Shown piece by piece: positions 34,719 through 47,475 of a DNA stretch of 64,000 nt (the first letter of the stretch is position 1; each line of letters opens with the position of its first letter). Location of the stretch: positions 5,466,001-5,530,000 of the forward strand of contig OX365949.1 of the NCBI GenBank assembly GCA_947247005.1, written 5' to 3'. The notes beneath the pieces are model-generated. The model was not told the DNA's origin. It saw nothing but the letters and a program-made list of their open reading frames with translations, and made no database searches. The stretch comes from Spisula solida. Lineage: Eukaryota > Mollusca > Bivalvia > Venerida > Mactridae. The position numbers and the translations under genes were made by a program.

Positions 34719-36488
34719 TTGTCTTTTGTGTTTTTTTAAGTTTACGGGTCATGAATTTAATGGAAATGACCACGTGTAATTTTATTTCCCGCTGTTTCAC
34801 CATTTTCTCGTGCAATTCGTAAAATTCTTATTTTCAAAGTCCAATGGACAATATTCATTGAACCGTAAAATTTAAATATTGGATTATGTTGCGTGTCGAC
34901 TGACAACCAAATACACACAATTGCGTTCAAAAATATTAACAAACCAAACGTTATTAGGAATTGTATAAGTGCATCTAAGTGTACAACCACACCTTAACCT
35001 CATTCTTGATGAATGCCTATGGAACAGCCTAATGAGAATGTCTTTAAATTTCCATAGGTAACGCGGGGCTGAAAGTCCTGTGTCGTTCGTCCAACATTTG
35101 AAATTTGATGGCGTCGGAATCAGCAGGTATGCTTGTATTGCACATGCACGATGTAAGTGTTGAGTTATAAGAATTATAGGACAGATTAATAGGAACATGC
35201 ATTTTTATTTTTTTAAAAACACAGGGCCATAACAAGCCATTTGTGAACCTTGTCCTTTGTTCGACAATTAGTTGCAATAATACTGACATTGTAGCTGACT
35301 CGGTTTAAGTACCTTTGGAGACGGTTTCTTGTAGCAGTGGTATGTGACGCTGTTCTTGAAACACTAGTACAGTAGTAAATAGCGTCTTATAAATCGGGGG
35401 TCTCCTGCCTCCTTAAAGGAAGTATCACTATTCCTTTGGAGTTAGTTTCTCGTGGCAGCGGTATGTGACGCTGCTCTTGAAACACCCATTTTAGGGGGTA
35501 TTTGAGGGAGGATTTTAGCCTTAAACTTTAATATATATATAATTATACATTTGTTGTTATGTTTGCATGCATATATCTATGTAAAATTGTTTTAACCATG
35601 TCTTAAATGTGATTGTAAAGCACTTTTGAACGTGTAATTACATGATAAAAGTGCTATATAAATATGGTATAATAATAATTTAAAAATAGAATCAGATAAA
35701 TATGTTTAAATGTCGGTAAATTTAATTCGTACTTCCTGTACATAAACCTTGACATATTACACGTATTGAAAAATTTAGGTTACGTGATAGCTATGAAGTG
35801 TCAGTGATATTTATAACCACTGGGTTTTCCACTGTTGTCTTGGTCAAATAAAATCATGTGTGGTTCATGTAACGCAAATAGTAAATACAATATTTCATTT
35901 CAATTGTTATATGGAAACGTATGTTACGTGAAAGTTTTCATAAGAATGATCTATTCATCTTTTTGTGTTTGACGACAGAACGTTTGTGTAATGCAATGTA
36001 TCCGGGTGCGCTATCCTAGCTCTTTCCGAATAGACTCATTGGTTCTGTTACGTGCCCGCTGTATAGCATCGTTACACACGAGACTACCTTTGGTTTACCA
36101 ACTACGTAGTTCATCTTTAGTTAAAAAAGTGTTTCTGAAACCCGACCGAGCTTCGAATTGCGCAGAGATCTCCGGAATATTTGTCGAGAGCGTTAACTGA
36201 TCTGCCTACGTAATATTTTTCTAATACATGTATATTACGTGACACTTATTCATCTAATACGTATTGAATTATCAGTATATTTTTTCCAGTAAACTAAAAC
36301 CATTGAATAATTCCAGAAAACGAATTTGTTCTTCAGAAATCGTTGACCACTGAAATACATATACTAGGTTGGGTTACGTAAGCCGCATTTATATTTTACT
36401 TTAGCCTGAATTAAACTTCTTGGACTTCGGAAGCACGTCTAAAATAATGGCAGATTGTGATTTTGTTGTTGTAGGGTTATCTTAGGTA
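34719..36488. other. Intergenic, repeats only
   Basis: 35311-35492 is a tandem pair with a spacing of about 121 bp (CTTTGGAGxxxGTTTCTxGT, GGTATGTGACGCTGxTCTTG). 35608-35682 reads TGATTGTAAAGCACTTTTGA and AAAAGTGCTATATAAATATG plus an AATAAT tail, a form typical of 3' ends of animal LINE/SINE elements; a worn relative is at 56405-56470. No gene. Confidence 0.6.
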
Positions 36489-36699
36489 TAGTCCAGTTAG
36501 GATATTGTGACAGTGACGTTGCAGTTTATGTGTACGCAAAAAATCACAACCATTGTCTAAACAGGTAGAGCGAAGTTTAGTATGTTAGTAAAGCATTGAA
36601 AGTATAGTCGTTTGTACAGTATAAGCCTTTATAATTGGTTTTACACCGTTATAGTGGACTCGACCGCTGCGTCACTGGATTTTTATCCTGACTGGACTA
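36489..36699. mobile_element. 211-bp MITE, TA target, TATAGTCC family
   Basis: TAGTCCAGTTAGGATATTGT at the left and TATCCTGACTGGACTA at the right are inverse, with a second paired block (CAGTGACG / CGTCACTG) just inside. TA duplications lie at 36487-36488 and 36700-36701. Ends resemble those of the MITE at 25979-26178. Confidence 0.85.
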
Positions 36700-37360
36700 T
36701 AAATATAATATCAATGTACATGTTATTATATATATTTTAAATTGTATATATCACTTCATTTTCTTTTGACAATATAGTACCCATTATTTCAGATTAACAC
36801 ACATACATTGTATCATAATATTGTACCAGGACACATTGATGAACAAGAACGGTTGGGTTTGTTTACGTTTCAGTTATTTAAACAATAATCACTTCCGACT
36901 TCAAATCAGTTAGATCTGTTTGTTATTCACCAGTGCATAGTTAAGCATTTCGCAAAAGAGCAAATTAACAAAATATATCTATTCAAGCGTTTATATTATT
37001 GTCTTTGGTACTATTATTCAACCATTTATAATAACAACGTATATTAGCCAAGGTTGTATTATATGATAAGTATGTGACAATATGAATGTATGCAGTAAAG
37101 CGTCTATATATTGCTAATATTCATGAGTGCGTTATGGTCTTTAATGGATATATCGATTGGGATATTACGTAGTAAATGGGTTGTAAATGGGCATTACATG
37201 GCGGGAAACTTTTATTTACACTGTAATGAGCTATAAGGTTGTCTATTGGGTAAGTGTGAGGTTTGCTGCACTGTAAAACGTTTAAACCCCCAGTGACATT
37301 TGTCGCTGTCCGTACCAAGGCGGAAGCCCTATGGTCAACCTTCCTCTATGTTTGTATTGT

Positions 37361-37716
37361 CCAATTTATAGTAAAAATACTAAAATACAATTTAGCCTTT
37401 GTGCCTTTTTGTTGAACTTTGTTTATTTTGTATGTGCCATTCTGCAATTTCGTTGTCCAGCACAAGGCTGCTTCGTATCTTTCAAACTTGCATGTACACT
37501 ATATATGTGTTGTAGATTGTCCTTGTGGTGTGTGGTGTCCGGTTGTTTTTTCGTCACATGGCCCTGGTTCCGTTTTGGTTTGACTGGCTGAGGCGGCATA
37601 CTTTCGGGACGAGTTGCCGTGTTTTCAGTGCTTTGTGTGTTTTTAGTGTTTTATGTGCTCGGCTGGTTAAGTTGAGGGCTGCCTTCCCTGTCTGACTTAA
37701 TATAATCTTTTTGCGT
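37361..37716 (+). repeat. T/G-rich dispersed repeat, copy upstream of IAP gene 1
   Basis: About 355 bp aligning in direct orientation with 58280-58629, including CCTTTGTGCCTTTTTGTTGA, CAGCACAAGGCTGCTTCGTA, GTGTGGTGTCCGGTTGTT, and TGCCTTCCCTGTCTGACTTA. Identity is about 85-90 percent by eye. Shorter, weaker relatives of its 3' part appear near 17815, 19520, 56760 and 60560, and in reverse at 59100-59230. It ends about 300 bp before the first IAP exon. Confidence 0.85.
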
Positions 37717-38046
37717 CGATGATTAATTTCATCTTAACTATGTTAGGACTTATCTCAGATATGATGGCATTATAAATGTCACATTTGTGGAAGTTCAAAC
37801 ATCTGCGTTTAGCCGATATTCTTTTTCTTAGTGTTAGTTGGTTATTTTGAATGATATTTAACTAAACACTACATCGAAACAAATATTTCATGGCACAAAC
37901 AAGTTATATTTCATTGACGTAATAGTTAAAGTATTACCATACTGTATGATAAAGACTTGTTATTAAAAAACTCACATGATATTCATATTTTCGGATTTGG
38001 ATTCTCTTGACAGATTTGATACTATCCGCTCCCATTGAATGACAAA

Positions 38047-41000
38047 ATGAGTTACGACAGCTCTATCGAGGTTGATGCCAATGTTTCTGACACCGATGAT
38101 AGCGAATTGACTGAGGGTGCAGTTGGTGGAAATGAAATAAGTAATCCAGAACACGAAACCAATGAAGCTAGAAGACAGTCATTCCCAGTGGACTGGCAAG
38201 ATAACCATAATCAGAGTCCGGAAGATATGTCTGCCGCAGGATTCTTCCACGAAAGTAGGAATGCGATTTTCATGTCTCTGATCATTACTATTATGCGCGA
38301 CAGTTCTTTCTTTACCTTTAAATGATTTTAAAAAGAAATATCTGTTTAGCAATCTTACCAGTTACACGAATGTTTAAGGAGTTCCGAATTGTTAATACTA
38401 TTTCATTTTGTTCTAAGAAACAAATCTAGGATAGTCGCAAAGAATAAGTGTACGATTCTAGTTGTAAAAGCTATATTTTACTCCATGTAGTGAGCGTTTG
38501 TTCATAATTACAACAATGCTATCCGATTGATGTTTAACATCTCAGTTTCGTTTTTTATGCAGTGTGCTTTGGATGCTTCGAATACAACAGGACTAGGTGT
38601 AGTGTTGTAATTATAGTATCGTTTTATATGCCAATCATTTGTTAAGCCACGCCTATTGTACCTGTATGATTGCAGTCTCTCTGATACATACAGAGTGAGT
38701 TAAGATACAGATATACTATTTAGTTGAATGACCATGTTAGTGGATGTATAATAAATGTAGTATCATTATAAAAGTATATGTTTGTTGTTCTATAAGAAAC
38801 AGACTATTTGCTGTAGCTAAAATGTACATGATTAATGCTATTTCAGATAATAATTATGGTACTGTTCGTTGTTATTCGTGTGGAATTCGTGTTTGGAATT
38901 GGAAACATGGGGATTTGCCATTGGAAAGGCATATAAAAACAAACAAAAGTTGTCCATTTGCTCGACAAGCACTTGGTGATGTGAAGATAGAAAGGATATT
39001 TCAATCCATAAAAGATGTGGTAAATAATTACTCTACGCTTGCGCATGCGTCTTTATGTTATTTAAGTTTTATAAGTTAAAGCATATTTCACTGCGCATAT
39101 TACATAACGTAGGACTTACAGGATGCAATAGGGGATACAAATGTCATTTATATCGATATTGAAGCATATGTTCGAGGAGAGTTGTTATTCGTATGCTATC
39201 ATCGACGCTCGCTTACATTGCATGTAAGGCTGTAAATATCATATCAATACTTTATCAAGTAATGATTAAATCACTAAACGATATAAAACACTATGAATAA
39301 TACTAAAATTACCATTCTAACACGATCCGCGGATTAATCCATATACACATAGAGCAAACCGGGGCATGTATTATTACCGCAATAAAACATGGTATCAAAT
39401 TGGCTGTTACTATTAACTACCCGTATCACGTGACATTTATGAATGAATGAACGTAAACTTTATAGTAAAAACTTCAACGGGTCGCGAGTTGCACGAGTAT
39501 CCAGTGTTACAGCTATGACGCATCTATGTTTAGAAACTCAAATATACTCTCGAAACTAGGATTCATAAAAACTTCTGATAATCAATTCATTTATATTTTC
39601 TATTTCATGAAATAGATACACTATACTCGTGTTATTAAAATTGTTTCAATGTTTAAAATGTGTTATTGCCTTCAGAAAATTACGAAGGTCGTTTTCATTA
39701 ACGAGGGAGGTAATTGTACCAGCTAATAAGCCACTAAATTTCAGCGTGGAGTTATGTTCAATGTCAAATCGGTGAAAATGGAATGCGCGCAGTTAAATAG
39801 CGCGGGATATTATCGTATTAAGAATAAAAAAAAAAAACTCGTTCGGATGCGGAAATTTAAATCACTCGTGCTTCGCACTCGTGATTTAATTTTTCCACAT
39901 CCGAACTCCTGCCCATGTTTTATTCACCGACAAAATACCCGAACAGATTTTTATTTCTTATTTTATTTAAACTTTCGTTCAACAGGGAGCTCAAGAAGCG
40001 AAGTCAAAATTAAACGAACTAGGCTACACAGACGATGATATATGTAAAGCCACGGAACAGGTTACAAACAAAGGATCTGGTACGAGTACTTGAGATTTGT
40101 TACTTATCCCTATACCTATACCTATGTCTATGATTGCTACCTATGATTGATATCGAGGGGTTTTCTCATACGTTTAATAACGTGTTTATTTAGTGTATCC
40201 ACCGTCGACTTGTTGTGAGTGTTATTTTAACTGGCAGTTTGTAAGGCCAGACCATTTTTTTCAAATAGTTTATCAGTGAGGCTTTTATATGTTTTCGTGA
40301 AAATATGTTTCGAATATAGTCGATTAAGCGTTTGCTTCATGAATAATGGAGATCAATACTAGCATAGTGACCATGCGTACATCATCACGAATAAAGTTTA
40401 TTAGACTCCAACCAACTTGGAGTTTGTTCTTTTTTATTAACAAACCGTGGTTTACTACACCCTTTATTGCTGATACAAGCGTGTTCTATGCAGTGCTTTC
40501 AAATGATTTTGTAAATAAAATATAATTCGTAATAAAGGTGACGAAAAATGCTGGTAGACGCACGGAAAGTGCACAGAGACACCGAAATTTTGTAAAACTG
40601 AACCGATACATGAGAGAATACCGGGTGCCATTGAAAACACTGTTGGTGAACTAAACGATATAAAGCACTTGCTACTTTATGTCGTCACCGAAGACATACC
40701 ATTTCCAATGTTGTTTCTTAATTGTGCTGTATTTTTGTGCAGACATTAAATATGAAACACAATTCTGTAAATATGTTTGTCCTTACTTATTTGCTATACA
40801 TACAGGAATAATTTTGAGTTAACCCCTAATTTAAGCCAATATTAGCTATCATAGACAGAGGAATAGACATAGGGATACATTGCAAATCTCAACTAGTAGC
40901 ATGTTTTAATTAAACGTTTACTTAATTTAAGCACAGGGAATTATATGCAATCATATAGTCAGTTAGTATAATTGTGTACGAGTTACTGACGAGCGATAAT

Positions 41001-44000
41001 GTTAAACCGAGGTTCTCGTTAGACACCGTTCACACTGGACTACGCTCTTACTACGATCATGCCGATTTGCCCCGACCTGACTGTACACATTGGTCACTCT
41101 TTGTCCGCCTTCAATAAATAATCACCGTAATATCTGATCGACGCTTGTGCTACGATTGCGCTACGGCCACAGCGTTTCCGATACGATGCTTGTATGCCTA
41201 TAACACCACGTTTCCACCGCGATCAATGCCGATCATGAACCGTTTTTACTACGATGTCGCAACGATCTGCAAGACCCTACAACGTTGGTAGACATGCCTT
41301 AAAGACTGTAGTACGATTATGTTAACAATGAACATTATTTTTACAAAACTGTTATATGCGTGCGTGAGATATTCCATTCCTGATATCTCGACCATTTTTT
41401 ATTACTGAAAACTTATGTTTTCCACATAATATTTTCTGTATGCAACTGGTGTCAAGGAAAATGACTATCCTATATACCGGTATTATAAAGCGATTTTGTT
41501 CGTGTTTCGATAGAAAATACAGTTAAAAAATTGATTACGATTGTACCACAATGCTATTACGATCATGCATATCCCGTCATGAGGCTTCCCCGATGTTTCT
41601 ACGATTTTGCCGATCTTAATACGACCTTATGCTGCGTATACAGTCAGCCACGATGCCCACGATGTCCGCGATTTGACAATATCATGGAGCTCCACGATTA
41701 ATTGCATAAAATTATTAGATATGCCACGAATTACATTGCGTTCTCTAACGTTCTCTTACGACAACCACGATATGCTATTACGTTTACGTTCTGTTAAGAT
41801 CACTTACGCTCTTCAAGTTATGCTGAGCTCACCTTCGATTAATGTCCTCGACTTGACAAGATGGTCACGCTTTGAGTACGATTGAATGTGTAAATAGGAT
41901 GGGAGATGGACCCATTCACTAAATATTCCACAAAAGAACAAGCTTTGCATTCAAGAGATGACGATGTCTAATTCGCAATAGGTATGTGTTCCCGCATAGC
42001 TAATATTCAACAGTCGCAACATGGTATGGAGCCGGGAAGACTATAGAAGAAGTAAAAGAGAAGAAAATAGATGGCTTAGGACCTACTGAGTATACCATGG
42101 TTTGGTGTAAATAGAAATAACCTAGTGGTTCAATATTTCCAACAAAGAATTCAGGCTCGATGATGTTAGCACCTTCGTCAACTTAGAGGATGATACGTAT
42201 ATTTGGTGATATTCTAAACAGAATAGCAACAAACAAGAGAGAAAATTTACCAAATGAGAACCCCTATCACATGGACTGGAGCTGACACTCATCCTCAAAC
42301 ATCTTATCACTTATGATAAATAACTTTTACTATACTATGCCTTCATATATAGTCGTTTCTCCTATATTGTTCAAGGAGTTCGATAGGCAGTTCTTAAAAC
42401 GTATAAAGGTGATTTATTCTCTTGCTTTGTCTTGAAGAATGAAAACTCACTGCAGACAAATTCAATAAGCGATGTAATATGTTACATGCTATAGTAGTTT
42501 TTGAATGGCCAACATAATAACTTCCCAAATGCCAGCACACATAGGTAGCTCGAGGGATTGTACATGTCCTACTTCGGTGGTATTGGTAGACGCTTGAACT
42601 TGGTGGCATTTGTCATATGTCAGATGAAAAAAAACTGTATCCATTATGTTTGCATGGTGCATCCGCATACTATCCGTGGTCCGGGTGTTCATGATTGTTG
42701 TCGACTCTATGCTATTCATAGATGGAGAGATTGGCTTACAGGGACTCGGTAATATCCTCTGCTTGGATGTTACTGAAGGAGGTTACTATCCCGACTTTTT
42801 CCAAGTGGAAGTCTGATATGGCAATTCCTGTTGTGGAGGTGGGGTAGATGGTCTTTCCATTGGCTGCGTGAACTTACGGTTATGGGTGTTGGTAGAACGG
42901 GTAGACAATCTGATAATTCCTAGCAGATTATTTCCTTCGTTTTTTGGCTGCCACAACGCGACGAATCGTCACAATGCTTGAATCACATCGGAACTTACCC
43001 AGACTTAGGTGAGCGACACAAAGCGTGGGAGCAAAACGGTATCATCTTACCAGACCTTGTCGCATCGTGATTAAATTACAGATAGTACCCTACATATCTT
43101 GACGAAACGTAGCAGAAAGTGATAGACCGAGCTGGAATCGTAATGCAACTTACCGCATCGTGTTTCAAAGTCCACCAAGATCCCATACGATGAAGCATCA
43201 ATGTCTGGCACGCTACGTTGAGGCCTGATAAGTTTTAGTGCGCTCCGCTACGATTAGCACGTTCCATCACGCTCTCTCAAGATCAAAGTTGAATCGGGAC
43301 AATCATGGTCAAATTTTTGACTGTCAAAAGTTTTGACACGATGCTCACGATGCTAGCAATCCCACCAAGTTCCCCTACGAGTATTACGATTCAATTCCGC
43401 GACCCCCCACGCTCACCACGATATATGTAATCGTGGTCATCGTGGCTGACTGTAAACGCAGCATTACTGCATTCTTACACCGATTCGTTTTAGCCACGAT
43501 CCCGCTACGCTTGTTTTGAACATCTCCCACGACCGTCCCACGACTGGTCACGATTTGGATCAATTTAAGATCGTAGTATAAGCGGTGCCCCAGTGTGAAC
43601 GCCCTATTACTTAGTATGAAATAAATATTGAAACGCTAACACTAATCATTTCTCAGCAGCCAGAAACCATGTTAGTACGTAAGTTGGATATTTATTCACG
43701 TTCTGTCATTAACACGACCCATCGGTCATTCAAGAGCAAACTCGATGTTTCAATACTTAAAAGGACCTAACCGCAACCACATTTTTGTATAAATATTTCG
43801 TAAATAATGCATGTACTCACATGCAATTTTGCATTCAAATATTAAGGGTAATAATTGATTTTTTTTCGGTCGATAAAAGTTCATATTTGTCGTGACAGGT
43901 GTGTTATGTTATAAAGCACGTATAACAAAATTACAAAATATTTTCACCAAAAGTTTTATGAACACACGCACATTGCAACGCATGCCATGCATGTTTTCAT

Positions 44001-44697
44001 TAACATTTTGTCATAACTAATGACTGTCCTGAAAAGAAACACGTACCATGCCAATATTGCCTAAAGTCGAACTCGGCTGATATGTAAGAATCTTACAACA
44101 CAATTTTAAAAAGGCTTCTTCAATGAAATGTTAGTTTCGCAAAAACACGCTTGCATGGTAATATTCACCGATTAAAGGCTTCTGTCAACAGAAATTAGTA
44201 AAAGGCGGAGATAGCCCCTAAAATAACACTTACAAATGAAATAGAAAAACGTATTTTGTAATTTTAAAATAACAACTACGGGAGCTTATAACATCCCGAC
44301 AGGTCAAGTGTGTTCTTTTTGTGCCACACTCAGCATGTTAGGCGTTTTTCGCGTAGGAAACAATTCACTTACATAAAACCGTACATGAACACGTGCTTTT
44401 CGATACGCATGTCTTACATGTGTAAAATATGCTAGATTACTTAACAAGTCACGTCAGGATAATTTAAATATTTATTGCCCATTCTGGCTGTGCCGAAATA
44501 TATTTCCGGCACGACTTTACGACACTGCCAGGGCGCAGGTTATGTGATAACTTTAGTATACGTATGCGTGCATATATTTTGTTTTGTTAACAGGAACTGC
44601 CAACCATAAAGATATTACCAACGCAGCAAAAGATCTACGAAAAAGCAAACTAGGTAAAATATTAATAATTTATAAGGTTTTTTTAATATAATTACTA

Positions 44698-44779
<82 letters not shown>

Positions 44780-45572
44780 TATATTAAATGTGAAAGCTTC
44801 TTGTATTATCTTATAATGTGCTAACTTTATTGACCGTATAATTTAACAAAAAAAAACAACAAGACGAAACATAGATATTCCGTTGCTGCAATTATGTTTA
44901 TGTGTGACCGGTGGAATAATCTATTCGAACTTAAAACAAATATCACATATCGTTTAATATTAAAGAAGTATATATCAGTTTAGTACCAGGTGGGGACAGT
45001 CAATCGTGTTCACACCCTGTGTATATTCATAGACAGAACTTACATTACATACGATTGAATATTCTTGAAATGCTGTCAAAATCGATTGGTTTTATCTGAC
45101 ATAAATTTCCTCGTCTTCATATACATCGTACAAGTAATATATGTGCATTTTTATCTTTTCTTATTTATTATGATGATTAGTATTGTTATATTTGTATCAC
45201 TGTCTTATTCTTTCATGCATTATTGTGCCTAGTTACCTTTTGGATGTGCTCGATTTTGCTCGGCAGAACCTGTTCCTGATGTTTCCCTTTTATCTCTTTG
45301 TGAAAAGTGTGTCGTTTCCTGAATAATCATTTACTGCTTTAATAGATATGTTTCATTTATATTGCTATAATTCACATGTAACTTTCGTTCCAGGTGCATC
45401 TGGTACCACATACAATTTACTAATATGCCTTGGATGTAGCACTAATGAGCGAACAGTAATGTTCCTACCTTGTGGTTGTACGGCATCGTGCTCAAGTTGT
45501 GCTCCAAATACCAACGTTTGTTTTCTGTGTAGTAGATCTGTTTTAGAACGGATGACAGTATATTTCTGCTAG
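38047..45572 (+). CDS. IAP gene 1: BIR-UBA-like-RING protein (5 exons)
   Basis: Inhibitor-of-apoptosis protein, expected to bind caspases or other targets through its BIR and to ubiquitinate them through its RING in the cytosol. Exons: 38047-38254, 38847-39019, 39986-40079, 44594-44653, 45394-45572; GT-AG borders, phases 1, 0, 1, 1; 714 nt, 237 aa. The N-terminal 40 residues are acidic. BIR (about 42-112) has the exact CX2CX16HX6C zinc pattern (C78, C81, H98, C105) with WNWKHGDLPLERH. Residues 128-158 (ELGYTDDDICKAT) look like a UBA helix pair. RING (190-224): CLGC, 11 residues, C-G-C, 3 residues, CSSC, CFLC. The usual His is Cys207, so the site is all-cysteine. It ends MTVYFC. A likely 5'UTR acceptor (CTCTTGACAG) lies at 38013. 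Paralogue of 54173-57757. One-BIR size resembles BIRC7/BIRC8-type proteins; orthology not claimed. Confidence 0.9.
39841..39906. repeat. Hairpin in IAP gene 1 intron 2
   Basis: GTTCGGATGCGGAAATTTAA ATCACTCGTGC is mirrored around TTC to CATCCGAAC. The 66-bp near-perfect palindrome lies 80 bp upstream of the exon 3 start and follows an A12 run. Probably a transposon terminus; in the pre-mRNA it would form a stable stem close to the acceptor. Confidence 0.85.
41022..43606. mobile_element. Outer TTA-flanked element (PIF/Harbinger-like)
   Basis: The left end GACACCGTTCACACTGG-ACT and the right end reversed (TAGGGCGTTCACACTGGGGC) pair over about 38 bp, including TACTACGATC. TTA flanks both ends (41019-41021, 43607-43609). 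A TTA/TAA duplication is the hallmark of PIF/Harbinger elements. Both arms are packed with CACGAT/ACGATC words. It is interrupted by the inner element at 41630-43463. No transposase frame. It fills most of IAP gene 1 intron 3. Confidence 0.7.
41630..43463. mobile_element. Inner TTA-flanked element nested in the outer one
   Basis: The left end TGCTGCGTATACAGTCAGCC ACGATG and the right end reversed differ at one base in 26. TTA lies at 41627-41629 and 43464-43466. The outer few hundred bases of each arm are again CACGAT-rich. The middle (about 41900-42950) has no intact frame over 92 aa. Same duplication type and similar internal word usage as its host, so probably the same superfamily. Confidence 0.8.
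44699..44776. repeat. (TA)39 microsatellite
   Basis: Uninterrupted TA dinucleotides 45 bp after exon 4 of IAP gene 1. Likely highly length-variable and hard to assemble. Confidence 0.97.
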
Positions 45573-47323
45573 TGTAATTCTTAGAGAGACAGTATAAGTT
45601 TGGAAAGTATGTTAAATTTTCCAATATAGAAAAGTAAAACTGTGCTAAAAGGGCCAGCACCAACCTAATTGCAGGAAATAATCGCAGCTAGTGTATGATG
45701 TTCTTCAATGCCCTACACATGGACAAAGACTGTGGAGAATATCTAAAGGCTTATATTGACAACATTCAACTAATAGTTATCTAAAAATTATGGACAAATA
45801 ATGTCTGAACGTGTATTCATCGTGTTTTCATATAGGAATGGGGTTTAAAAGTATCATTATCATATTTCTTTAATTTCCTTACAAATTATCTTTGGAGATA
45901 GTAAAACTAGACATATGCTATTCTATAACCTGGGATATGTATATAAGATTAGGAAGATTCGTACTTATCAAGTGTTGGACTTATGTCAGGATATTGTGAC
46001 TGATGGTTCAATATTTAAAGATATTAGTTTCGGTAATCTAGTATGTTCAGTACTATGCCACATAGAGTCGAAAACCCGTTATGCAAATTTTACAGATGAT
46101 GCAAAAATTGCATGCTCTCAGGTGAGCGCTTTGACCTGTTGTTACGCTTAAGGTTGTTGTATTTGGATTAAGAACCGTTTCTTGCCTACTGGTATGTTGA
46201 TGAAATTATTTGCCAGTTACTTACAACACTGAACAAAATATATAAACCAACACTGTATGAAATGTGAGTTCTTAATATAGAACCTCGAAAATTTCATTCG
46301 GACCTGCCGTTTGTCAATTTGTCGACCAATGAAATGGGTAGCTAACTGTCGTGGTGTTGATTTAGATTCGCCATGTTTGTGTACATCTATAAGGTAATTG
46401 CTAAGAAATCACAGCTAATAACGTATTGGTTTATATGCTCATTGTATATTACATTAACATGACCAGTATTTATATATTTACATTCATGTACTTTTATATG
46501 TCTCATGCTCGGAGTGTTCTGCGCTCCGTTCTTTGTATAACTATTTATAGGGCGGCATATGCTATTTAGTTAGAGTGGCCAGTCTTAGACGAACAGAGGT
46601 TGGTTTGGCAAGATTGTAAGTGAGCTTGTCAATCTTTTGTATGCTACTTGTACGTATGTACAGCTTGTTTTGTTTTTATAGTAAAGTGAAGCTTTAGCAT
46701 ATTCTAACAACTGACCACTTCCCCAAATGTGACCGATCAAGTATTCGACCCCGTGTCACTAATGTTACAATAGGGTACATTATCCATGGACGGTACCAGG
46801 TGGGTGGACTCAGGTGTATGTAGGGTAGTGTCAAATCAAAACTGTTTTAGAATAGCCACAATGTATAAAAATATAATTAGTATTATTTTGTATATTACTA
46901 CGATATATGTGTTTTAACATACAATTATATCGTATGCAATGTACAATCTCTCAGATAATAAGAGAGGTTGTGCTTAACATATAATATCAGTACATGAGCT
47001 TCAGCATCTGTAAAGTTTCTAAAAATACTGTCTCTCCCGAATCCGGGCCTAAATTCGTCTCACACATATATACATATGTTAAATGTATAAAAGATTTTTT
47101 CTAACTTTGTATAATATCATATCGCATACTTTCACGCCATATATCACTGTGCTGTTTATTTAATTGTATTATTGTTGCTTTGTGAAAAGTCCTTTTCAGG
47201 ACTAAATATGCAAATCAACTATATTCTCTTCTATTCTACGATAGAGAGACTTGCACCAACTAGGTGACAGCTTGTACTAACACAAGTCACGAGATTGTGC
47301 TTCGTAATAAGTACGCTCAACAA
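45573..47323. other. Intergenic, no gene seen
   Basis: No credible exon, tRNA or repeat array. An open segment at 45915-46151 has no recognisable domain and no coding support. Confidence 0.5.
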
Positions 47324-47475
47324 TAGGCCTTTTCGACTGGGCTGTTTTGTGGAGCAGGTTACAGTCTGGTTCCCGTCCCTAATATTACAACAGTGCACTG
47401 TAGAAGTGCTGTAATTGTGAAGACGGGAACCAGGCTAAAACTTGCTTCACGAAACAGCCCAGTCGAAAATGCCTA
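47324..47475. mobile_element. Hairpin MITE family A, copy 2
   Basis: Same ends as 34561-34718 (GGCCTTTTCGACTGGGCTGT ... CAGCCCAGTCGAAAATGCC), with TA on each side (included). The right terminus has one mismatch (AATGCC for AAGGCC). The loop centre differs from copy 1, while the arms are about 85-90 percent alike. Confidence 0.93.

Noticed and set aside
41607..42752. Small frames inside the nested TTA elements as a transposase
   Set aside because: All are under 100 aa, on both strands, without DDE-nuclease or Myb-like motifs; the elements appear non-autonomous.
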